From Datnioides undecimradiatus (taxonomy: Eukaryota > Chordata > Actinopteri > Lobotiformes > Datnioididae), in contig WARS01000007.1 in the NCBI GenBank assembly GCA_008933995.1, forward strand, positions 553,230 through 617,229: 64,000 nt of DNA, read 5' to 3'. Below, piece by piece: positions 38,201-50,000 of this stretch. The notes beneath the pieces were generated by a model. It ran no database searches. It was given only the letters and a program-made list of their open reading frames with translations, and was not told the origin of the DNA. Position 1 is the first letter of the stretch; each line of letters opens with the position of its first letter. Both the position numbers and the translations under genes were made by a program.

Positions 38201-40427
38201 GCAGACGAGGACCGAGGACCAATCAGAGAACATTTCGATTTCACCCCATATGTGGTCTGTATGTCAGAAAAGGTTGATATAAATACAAAAAGGACTGGAT
38301 CTCTAAGGATTGTAGGACCTACACATAGACTCAAAAATGGCATTGAAACCATGTTACGGGCTTTGGTGAGGGCTGCAGCCTGAGCTAATCATTTAATTAC
38401 TAGTTTGGGTCAGCTCCAAAAAGAAGCTGGAAATTGCTATTAGAATTCAAAAATAAGTCATGACCAGAATCCACCTCAGAATAATCAGCTCTCTCCTCCC
38501 CTCTAATCTCCACTTGCACCCACTCCCCAACAACCTCTCAGTCCTCACTGGTCCTCACCAGAAACAGAGCAACGGCTGATCCCAGTATAAATCCAGCCAC
38601 TACGTCCGAACAATGGTTTCGGTACTCTGACACTCGGTTGAGGCCGGTGAGGAAGGCTGAACAGAGCGTGCCCAGACACAGCACGGGCTTGGCCAGGCGG
38701 CTGGACTTGGTCTTGATGGTGCTGGTGATGTACATCTGGAAAAGAGGGCAAAGAGAACATTCAACAAAACCAGCAAAACTCAAAAACAAACAATGAAAAT
38801 AGGTTCTTTATGGCAACCTAGACATTTAACAAAAGCCCTACTACCTTTCTTTAGGTAGACCTTGGATATCTTACTATTTGATGAGAGCACAAAGCCTCCA
38901 TTGGATTGCAAAACAGTTGAGGAAAGATGTCAAAAACTTACATCATATAAGTGAGATCACTCTCCGAAACAAAGGGGGGGGGGGGGGGTTCAGAGAGAAT
39001 AAAAAATTAACCCAATAAAGAAAGTTGAAACATCCACTCAGGTCTCCTTCCTACATATGCTCTCACTTCTTGAACTCTTACCTCGTCCCATGCCAGCCGA
39101 GATGCTGTACCTCTTTTCATCAACGATCTGCCTTTGAATCCCTCATGCTCCTGCTGATAACATCTGCGCTCCTGCTCTCTCTTTCACTTTGCAGCAGTCG
39201 AGCCCCGCCGTCACTCTGATATCAAACAGCAGCTCTTCAAATAGCCCTTCAAAAAGCTATTCTTCATGTGTTCCTCCAGGCGGTTTTCTAAAAATGCCTG
39301 AACCTACCAGCGTATGCTTGTATGAACTACTCCCCGACACACTTTCAAGAAATATTTAGTCCCTCCTTGCCAATTCCTCACCCAAGGACCCAGAGGTGCC
39401 ACACGGCACCCTTTTACTGCCAGGAATCCTTCTTTTTTCAAAGCTTTTCTTCAAGTTCAGATCTTGTGTAAAACTCTAATCAGCCCTTGCTAAAAAGATC
39501 TATTCATCTCTGAGTGTTTGGGTGTTGTTTTCACTAAGATGTAAACTAATTACATTCAGTCCCAGATGAGTACCTCTAGTGCCAAAAGTACATTTGACAT
39601 TGATTTTTAATTAACTGCGCTCAGGTTGTGTTGAAGAAAATCCCAAAAATCTGGTGGAGAACATTTGTTTTGTTTACACTCGGCTCAGCAAGTACGTGTC
39701 AAGCTATGTTGCTGAATGTGAATTACATTCACCATATTTATGTACATATAGAGCCTTAATTTGATTTTAACTTTATTGACTGATTACACAGACTTATTTG
39801 CAACAATTCAGAACAGAAACTGCGTGATTAAAAGCCATATCTTTTAGCTGAGCAGCTGAATAGTTCTTAATTCTCCACAGTTAAATTGATGAGTGCCTCC
39901 ATGCAGACTTTATTATCCTCAGAGAAGCGACTTTCCTCACCCGCGACCTGACATCGCTTGCACATGCAGGGTCTTCATCTGTTAGACGACTTCACACGTG
40001 ATCTTTTGCACGAGTGTGAAACAGCAGGTAGAAAAACCAATGTCCTTTTTCCCGTGTAACCGATGTTAAATCATCAAAAGGACAAGTCCAGCAACATGGT
40101 TCCAAACAAGCCTAACATCATTTCTGCGCCTAGCACCTGTGTATTATTCTACTCACCGTCAGGTAAACAGCAGAGTAAACACTCAGCGAAGCGTCCTTGG
40201 ACGGGAACGACCGGCGAGCGTTCTCCACCACAACGGGGTTCCCGGTGCAGATGTTGCCGTTGACGATGAACTGGTGATTAAAACGACACTCTGTGCCAGT
40301 GTAGTTGGGTTTGCACACTGACAGGAAGTAGGGCGAGAGACCTCCCGTCACCACCTGGCCCGCGTTGACGAAGATGTCCGTGGCAAACAGGCCGAATGCA
40401 AACACACCTGGGGCACGCAGGCAGGCA

Positions 40428-40483
<56 letters not shown>

Positions 40484-43400
40484 GAGGGTTTACAGCACAG
40501 CACAGAAACATTAACACATAAACACAAAGTCTTAAATGCTTCACATAGGTTTCCACATTACATCATGACACAATGACATTATAACCAGCGTTTACATCTG
40601 GCCTGCAACACTCACACATAAGCTCCCCACTGTCAAAAGGCAGAGCTAAACCTCAGAACATCTGATGATCATAAATAGAGTTTGCAGCACTTATGAATTT
40701 ACCATTATTACTGACTAGACACAAAATGATATCTTTATATTATTATTATGAAGTATTTTAAATTATATATAATATTACTTTTTTATCAGCCAAAATGTGA
40801 TTATCACACAAATATGTCCGCATATGTTCTGACGTGTGTCAGTATATAAAGTGTTTGTTTTCCAGCGTATGATGGTCATATCAGTGCAAAACCCCATAGA
40901 AAAGCTCTGTTTTTATTTCAGTTGAAAGATTTTGTATATCAGCAGCCACAGCAGCAATCTGTGATTTATCAGATTTTTTTTCTCCCTCTGTTGTTGAAAA
41001 AAGAACAGAAATGTTGGAATCAAATGAAGTTAAATCAGAGGGAAAGATGAGTGGACAATAGGCAGGGAAAACATAAACAGACAGTTAAAAAAAAAAAGAT
41101 GAATATGAATATGAATGATGGCACTGACACTTTGAGCCCACCAACCCTGACCAGTGTCTGCGTCTGCATTCCTTTTGCTGTGAAATATGACTGCTGATTA
41201 TCTGGCCTGCTTAGCCATGAAATTACTCTGCTTTGTATTCTCTTTCCGATGGGGGAGGGGACTGCAGAAGGCTGGGGGTAGAGTGGGGTGGGGGTGAAGC
41301 GGGGGCGCCTGCGAGGGGTACAGGGACACGATTGTGTGAAGGGCATCGAGTGGAAATAGAGAGGGGGAATTAGGGTGAGAGGAGAAGAGATGGGAGGGAG
41401 CACGAGAGCGGGAAACTAAAAGCCTCAATGATCCTACAAATTTGAGAGTGTGTTCGGGAACAGGCGGAAATATAAATCATATGAATTGCCTAATGAATTT
41501 CTGATGAGTGTTTTATAAATTGAGGGGGCATTATTTAAAAATGAACAATGCAGCTCTGATTGTGCCAGGAAGGTCCAGCAGGCGACCTCCTTTACTGGAA
41601 CAGATAGCAAAGAGCCTGTCAGTTTGCCCACTCCGGCCCCGTGGTGGTAAGCATCTTCATTCAGAGACTGTAGCTGGATGTCTCGTAAGCTCCTACAAAC
41701 CCTACCTGCGACTGATGTAAAGCAGCTCTGCTGTAAGGAGGAGAATGTTCTATACAATACAACGCGTTTGATAAAGATGTCAAAATTCAATTTTGGCCTC
41801 GGTGGCTAATGCAGTTTCAGGGGAGCTGCAGTAAATGCATCGCAGCTGGACTCGATCCCAATTGGCTCCGTTCGCTGGAGAATTACTGAAATCCCTCCAG
41901 TCAGCCCGGTTTTGCTGTATTTCACCTGAAAAGCCTCAACCAGCAAGTTTACCTGGCCGACCAAAGAGCGGAGTCGACGGCCGATCAGCCAATCAGGATC
42001 CAACCGCACGCACAACTTCCTATAAACAGTTCAAGTTCAGCCACATGTTTCAGAGTGTAAACCCAGGAAGAACACTCAACAACCCGCATGCATGCTTATT
42101 TAGTATTTTATCTGTATAAAAACTGGTATATATTGGTGTGTAGTCTTGCTAACATCAACATATGAGCCCATTAATCATTAAAGCGTCATGTTAACATGCA
42201 TCAATCTTCTGGATGACCAGGCATCAGTGACATAGAGCATCGAACTGCGCTGATCAAACAATGAAAAGTATTTGTGGAACACCTGATTCTAAATCTCTCT
42301 GAATTCATCCTCCACCATATCAACCTGTCTGTGACACAGCAGAAACTGTCTGTCGGTGCATCTTCTCCGTTACAGGCTGTGATCTTTTGTAGGAGGCGTG
42401 TTGGAGAAGTCCTTCTCGCATGACGCTGGAGGTGTTTTATAACATGAACAAACTCCTCTTAAAACACCGAATCGCCCAGGCTCTGAATCATCAGGGTTAC
42501 TGCTGGAGTCGCTTTTTGCATTGGAGCTCCCCTCGCAGGTGACTGACAGCACTCGTCGGCTTAGTCATGACACATGGAGCGTGTTGCTTCCTGGTTAAAA
42601 GCTTACAGCCACAGAAGGAATCTTGTGGTTGCAGATGCTTTGCTGAGCTTTTAAGACAGTTTTCTATAGTTTTATATGAAACATTAGAACTTAACAAAAT
42701 CAAAGGCTAAACTGAAAATAACTGTATTGTGGATAATGATGTGGCACCTTAGCTAAATCAGAGTCAGTGGGTCGAATATTCGCTCTAAACCGAGTGAAAT
42801 GATCCAAAATCATGAAAATTAAGCTGTTTATTTGGTCTTTTGGTGCAGTGCAGCTGTGCCGGGGTGATGCACCACACTGGGGCTTCACAGGAATGAGGTA
42901 CATTGGCAGGAGGTGATGTGTAAGGGGGGGACGAGGGGGCGGCTGCCACCCCCCTTGTTAGCAAAATGACCAAAATGCATCCCCCATTGTAAAAACCTAC
43001 AAGTCAGGATTAATGTCTCCCCCCATTGGCAGTAAGAGTAATTACACAAACAATGTCTACGTGCTTTGACACCATCACCTCCACCTCCTAGCTGTTGTAG
43101 CCTATACCTACAGTTGCCCCCCCCCGGTTAACCCGTCATTGCTCCCCTCAAAAGAGAGCGTTCGGGGGCTGAGGCGCTGTTAAGCTGTATATTTCACTCT
43201 AGCTTGTCTGCCTCATTGATCCTTTATGAGACTGAAGAATCTGTGGCCCCGGCCCGCCTCTGAAATATCAGTAGCCCAACTGTGCTGCGTATTGATAAAT
43301 CCATGGTGCTGTCTGTGGGGCTGAAGCAGGAGACGGAGTGTAATTGCCTCTTTTTCTCTCAGCCCCACCCTCCTGTCAGTTTCGTCTGGGATCTATAACA

Positions 43401-44061
43401 TCTTTAAATTATATACAATAAATACTAAACTCTGTACTACACTGTTAGGGCTGCTCACACACTGAGCAACCAAACATCCCAAGTCACGATCACAGTATCA
43501 TAGGCGGTAAGATGTACGTTATGATGTCACGGAAATCTCCGACCTGCTTTCTGCCTATTAGATGCTGATTTAGTTTAATTTGAGTTATTGAGGTTCAAAG
43601 CAAAACACTGAGACCACTTCCTCACTTGGATGGTCAGTGTATCCTGTGAGATGCAAACAACCCGATTTCCCGCCCCCTGTTTTGATGCGACAGGACAGGC
43701 GCACCTATTTCCTGATGCTCGAGCGTGTCTGCTCACGGCGGCGTGAGGCCCCGGGTTGTCAGCTGCTACCTGGTACCATGAGCTCGAAGAAGCTCGGGGC
43801 GAGTTGCGACTATTTGCCACGAAAAACTTTCCATACCTATGAAGCGTATGATGCGGCGGATAAGGGGGTTGAGGTAACAACAGTCTCCTGTCACGATGGT
43901 TTTCTCCTGGGCCAGGAGAGCTTCCCTCGTTGATTTCATCACATACATGGACACCTCTCCAATGAAAATCTGCACACGGACACACAGAAGAACGCCAGGC
44001 AGAGGCAGGAGGCGGGCGGGAAGAGGTTCAGAGATGAAGATGTAAAGAGAAAGAGCAGAAG

Positions 44062-44095
<34 letters not shown>

Positions 44096-47000
44096 GAGGA
44101 AGGAAAGAGAAGAGAAAGTTAGGCATCCCATTAAAGAAGCAGAGGAACACTGTGCCCCCGTCTGCCCTGTGTACATAAAGCACCGTGTCCTAATGCAGCC
44201 TTTCATCGGGTCCATTACAGAGTGGACGTTACATCAGGTCTAATGGAAAAACTGCTGCTGGACACACAAAATGAAACTCATTGCCAGCTGCTTCGGGTGA
44301 CGCAGTCTGCTGCAAAAATATGTGAGTGTTTATGAGTGGAAGTGTGCGCATATGAGTGTACGCATGTGATTTTGGCCTTTGGGGGGGTGTGTGTAGTGTG
44401 TGTGTGTGTGCGTGTGCGTTCATAGAAGCAGTTTGTTTTGAGGCCCAGGACAGGTAACAAAACCCCTGTGTTTTCCTCCGTCCCTCCTGAATGCCTTTTT
44501 TATCATCAACATGTTTTTTCTTCTAAATGATTTCTTTCTTTGCAGGTACGAGCAGCGAGCGCGACTGGTTTTGTGTTGGGTTGGGGTTTTTTTTGGAAAA
44601 CTCCAAAAGCGAGGGAACAAAGAGGGACTGACAGCAGAAAAAAAAGAAATGTGAATGTTTAAAATCTCGGCACTGGATTTAGTCCTGTCTGGATTTGTCA
44701 GCATGATGGACGCTGAATTAACATCTGAACACTTTTTCCACTTGATGATGGCTGACTTAATGCATGCAAATACCAAATGAAACTATCATCAAATGCATCG
44801 TGACAGAAAAAAGTGCATCTTCTGATGCACGCTGACCTAGAAACATCTGTCTTCAAAGCCAACACACCCCAAAAAAAGGTCCTTAATCTTCAAATAGAAC
44901 GGAACTAGAAACGTGTTGTAGCTCGGTTATGGCTGAACAGGGCCAATAGAGGGCCGCTGTTGTTGTTGACAATGGCTAACTAGAATGATTTCACTGCAGG
45001 ACATAACGGGCAGATGTCGTGAAACAACAGAAACCCAACAGGCCTCAGTATGCTGCATCTGAAATATGGGCCGGTTTATCCATGAAGGGAGCGCCGATGT
45101 GTCTCCTAAAATAACTTCATTAAAATCTTTTCATTTGCACTCAGGTCCCTTAAACGCTGCTAATCAGTGAGTCATTCCCTGATACTTCTCCTAAATAACC
45201 ACTTTAACATTTTCAAGCAGCTAGTAATTGCCCTGAAGTATTTGTCTCACTAGAGTCTGCCTCGCCGCAGAAAAGGTTAGTTACCGCTGACTGATTGTCT
45301 CATTTCGTGCGGCCCTCGGTCTCCTAAATACAAAAGTCATGAAACCTGCAGCTGACTGGAAACAGCCATGTCCAATCGCGCCACATCGGAAACCTGGGGA
45401 ACAAGTCAGCATCCGACAGACACGGTGTGGTGTCTGAGCGGAAAACGAAAAGGTTGAGCAACAGACACAATGAGCACACACTCTGACATCATTCCTCACC
45501 CTTCGTAGTAGTTTGCCTGAAATGAAAAGACTTCTAATTCATCTACTACACACCCACCAGCATAACAGATTTATGCGAGCCCAGGTCCGCAATACCCTTC
45601 AAAGCCCATAAAATACCCTACCTGTGACATTAAAATGACAGACGGTAACTGCCTGCAGTAATCAGGAGGACCTTTTTTTGTATGTTTCACCCTGCTCGCA
45701 TTTTTCTCCCACTCACAAATTAAACATGACAACTGCACCCTGTGGAAGAGCGGAAAAGAGTCAGGGAGTCGTACGTTTTGCTGCCAAAAGTCGAGAATTT
45801 GAGGCCGCACCAGACTTGGCTCGATTGGTAACGTTTACATGCTGTTAAGATCTCTTCCACCTTATCACAAACACATCTTGGTAGTTCAAGTTGCAGGTGG
45901 CTAAACTGGCCAAAAAGGACCAAACTGATCAATCAAATACAACTTCTAGATAGATAAATAGGTAGATTAATATTCTTTACTGTGTCTTTCACACTTTCTG
46001 TTTCTAACCATTGCTCCAGTGCAGTTTCAATTCATCTCTTATTCTCTCAAATGTCAAAAACTGATAACAAATACCTCGTGCAGGTCTTCAGTGAGGCGAT
46101 AGCTACATTTTGCTTAGTTTGTCCAAACAACAGTCCAGAGCTCAAAGGTTTACAACGATATAAAACTGGGAAGAGCATCAACGTCTCATGGGCTGTTTTA
46201 GCGGCTTTCAGCACACTGTTTCGGCCAGCCTGCACCTTTACTGTCTGGTCCACCCTCGCCGCTCTCATCAGTATGCAGCATTGCAGGCGGCTGTTGTCAG
46301 CAAACACACTCTGATAGTCTGACTGCACGCTTCCAAACCTGCACCGGTTGAGTGACAAAGCTGGTGAGGAGCTGGTGGAGCATTTAGCAGCTGAAGATAT
46401 TCAGACAGACATTTGCCTCAGGAGTCACTGAAGAATAAAACAGAGCTCATTAGATGGAATACTGTATGTTAGGGTAGTGTCAACCAAAGCCTTTTCCTCT
46501 TAGCTCGCATATTTTTTGAATTGTTTGCAGTGAGGCGCCACATATTTATGCTAGGCTAAAAACCCCAGCAGCCTGATAAGGTGCTGGGCTACTATGCTAA
46601 TGGAAATGACCTTAAACAAGTCAAACACAGCAGTAATCACTGTCACTTACTGTCCAGCCGTCCAATCACAGTGGAGGAGTGGCAGTACAACTATTACAAA
46701 GATAGAGCATCACATCCTGCATGTGTGATTGCCTCTGAACAGGAACACAAGCTCCAAAAATTATGTATTTGCAACACAGTAACTGACTGCTACTTCTGTA
46801 GGACATTACACAACACAGCTACCAAAGCATCTCAGCTGAAAACACAAAGTAAACTCCCAGAGTGCTCCCAGCTGGGGAAAAACCCTTTGGGTGACACAAG
46901 CCCAAACACTCACTGGGTGGCCAGGGACACAGCTCCAAATGAATGCTAACACCGCTCCATGTCTGCTGGAAGTGTAAATAGGCAAGTGTTTGCTCACATT

Positions 47001-50000
47001 AACACGTTGGCTTTAAAAGGCGATAATTTGTAAAACTTGCGTCTTTAGCTCGTTACGCTGCCCATAAAAAAAAAAAAAAAACAACTATTAATGCTCATTT
47101 AATGTCTTCTTAATTGTTTTCTGGGCTGCTGTGTAGAACTTCGCAGCAACAAGACAATTCAAAGGGCTTAAATAAAATAGAAATAAGAAGAGTTCCAGTT
47201 CCTGCAACCTGTAGATTTATTACCCAGCAGACCTTGCTACTTTTTGGTGGGCTTGTTGATGCTAATTAGCCGTGTCTGGCGAATTTAAGTTTCCTTCACT
47301 GCAATTTTCTGTTGAAGCTGGTAAAGTCCTTCTTCCTTGTGCTAATTAGCTTTAGCTATGAGTCACTTTTCCATTCACTGCTGTGCAGGGTCATGTTGTG
47401 GGTCACATTCAGGTAGTACTGAGTAGATCATGAAAGTGTGGAAACTGGCTACTTTATCTAAATAAATAACAGCCCCATTGATTTCTAAGTATTTCTAGCA
47501 GAGAAAAACAAGAATCTCTGCAAAAGAATGGAAGCAGCAAACCAGGAGCTCCACCAGCAGCTGTGGACTTGTTGGTCTGAGAGCTGCAGGTTCTCTGGTG
47601 TCTCCCCACCTTTGGAGAAAGTTGCATCTAGAGTCAGCTGTCGTGGTAACTTCGGTGCATCGATCAGCCACCCGTTTCTGTTGGATCCGCTCTTGACAAG
47701 AACAACAGCGTGCTTCCTTTGTCTCAGCTCTGACGGTGAAGGAGCAACTGTCCACAGCTGAACAGGTTTAACGACCTGTAGTTACATCAATATGACCCAT
47801 CTAACCTCCATGGCCTCCCATTGGTCTGGCCATGCAGAGCGTTCTGCATAAATTACTGCCTCTTTGCTAATTGGCCATCATCCCGGCCATGTCACCGTAA
47901 ATCCCAATGGGCTGCTTCTCCGATTTATGACGCGTGCAGCGACGGAGCGATATACAGTGTTGTGAGAAACTTAGAACACCTGACGCAGCACTCTCAAAGG
48001 TCACAGTTAAAAAGTTTGGGGTGGCACACGGACAAATGAGGGGACAGGGAAATACAAAGGCTGCACTTAGGCCAATGAGAGAGATGCAAAGAAAAAAGAA
48101 AATAGCGAGAACACAACTGTTTTAATACACTAACAAAGAGCTTTCTTCACCTATATATTGTGTAACGGTGAAGTTGTTGGTTCCATTTTGCGGTCAGTCT
48201 ACAGTGACATTTCCTCTTTCTTCCTTTTCTGTTTTGTGAAGTCAGCAGTGCAGAAGAGTCTGTCAAAACTGCGCACAGATGCACTTTAACCAAATCAGCT
48301 GTAAATAACATTGTCTGTCACATTTCCTGGCCAATCAGATCGCTCTTCCAGATTTTAAACCAATTTATTTCGTTGTGTATGTCAGATTAAGTGTGTGTCA
48401 GAGTGTGCGTGTGTACAGGTGTGTATTAACACAGTGTCAGCATAGCAATTAGCTATGGGGAGAAAATGCGAGCTCCGGGATGCTTCTTTTTTTTTTTTTT
48501 TTGCAATAAAAGTGACAATAATTTCCGATCTTACTTCGGCCAAACGTTCCCAGTAATGCACTCCTGTTGTTTAGAGCCGGAGAGCAAAATGTCCCGGATA
48601 ATAAACACAACTAACGGGAGACACAAAGACGCAGCAGAACAGTAATATCTCATTACAAATGAACGGGTGGCGTGTGTCCAGGAAACAGACATCTTTAACA
48701 ATCTCAGCCCTGATGAAGTGCCACTTGAAACTGTAACAGAGAAGGAGGATGTCTGTTTGGAAAGAGACGTGGGATACAACAATGAGATGCATACTGTAAC
48801 AATGCTAAAAGGCTTTGCATGATACTCACAGGTTATTAATTCTGATTCACATTTAGCATTACATTTGAGCATCCAATAGAACGTGACATATCGTTCTTAA
48901 ACCAAGTATACACACACAGCACCTGAGCATTAAGTTAAAGGGAATGCATATGATATTGGTATTGTAATCATAATACTAAGATTAGTGTGAGTGATCCAAA
49001 TGTGCAACTGTAATGGCGCATTTGATAGCCCTGACTTAGAGTCTGTGACATGTATGTCGAGAAATCACACCATTATGAAATGCTAATAATTCATGAATCA
49101 AATGCTGCTAATCCCTACACTTAATATGCCTAAACAACTGATTTAAACCTGTATTAAACATACAGAACTATAACTTTAAACAGCATGCTAAATGAGGAAG
49201 GGCTAGGAAGGGTTGGCTGATTGGAAAAGACAGATTTTGCAAACTTTTGGAATAAATCTTGCTTTTTTGGTTAAAATGCACAAAGGACTCAGCACACACA
49301 CCAGCTACAGGCTGCTGTACACTTAAAATGCTGATTGTATAGTATTATACTATTATCGAGCGATGTGGTCTGGTCTGGCTGTTTCTGATTGGCTGGAGGG
49401 TGTCCATTATTTCCTGATAATGAACACCTGCTTGAACATTAATGCACCTGCTTGTGTCAACACGCTTCTAAAATGAGTAACCATAACAACATCCTCTGTT
49501 TACAAGGCATCGCAACACATTAACGAGCTAACAGCTATACTGATTACAACCATGCTGCAAAAAAGCTGCAAGAAGTTAAATCGTCCTCTGAACTTCCTGA
49601 TACTTTATAACACACAAGCCATCATCTCACATCCCACTCACAATAAAAATAGAGAATAATTTTTTAGCTTCTGCTGTTGTTAAAATGCATGAAAATATGA
49701 ATTAATTGCCATATTTTCTTCACTTTAGGCAAGTGTCCATGGTATGAACAGATAAAGTCCTGAGAGATGTCCATGGTCCATGGAAATAACGGACAAAACT
49801 GAAACACTGCACATCAGATTCCTGATGATACCTCCTGGTGCATTATCTCTGACTGTTACTCATCTGACCTCTCGCTAAAGGTCAAATCTAAAATCACAAA
49901 AATGATTTAATTATAATAGTATCTAGCAAACATGTTGTAACCAAAAATTCAACTGAATTTATTCGAATACATCTTTAGTTTTCTTGATTCCACAGCACAA

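Larger units (their letters stand above)
32996..38558 (-). other. plppr1: plppr1 intron rich in dispersed-repeat remnants
   Basis: 5,563 bases. Two oppositely oriented copies of a common teleost repeat lie at about 33250-33640 and 36200-36620. A perfect hairpin is at 35813-35842 and a further repeat motif at 37883-37917. A 153-codon plus-strand frame (36964-37425) resembles no known family. The rest (33.7-36.1 kb) is unassigned, possibly more element debris. Confidence 0.7.
40408..43836 (-). other. plppr1: plppr1 intron
   Basis: 3,429 bases. It begins (sense strand end) with a GT microsatellite at the acceptor (40429-40481) and carries one copy of a short repeat at 42991-43055. Otherwise unremarkable. 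Confidence 0.8.
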
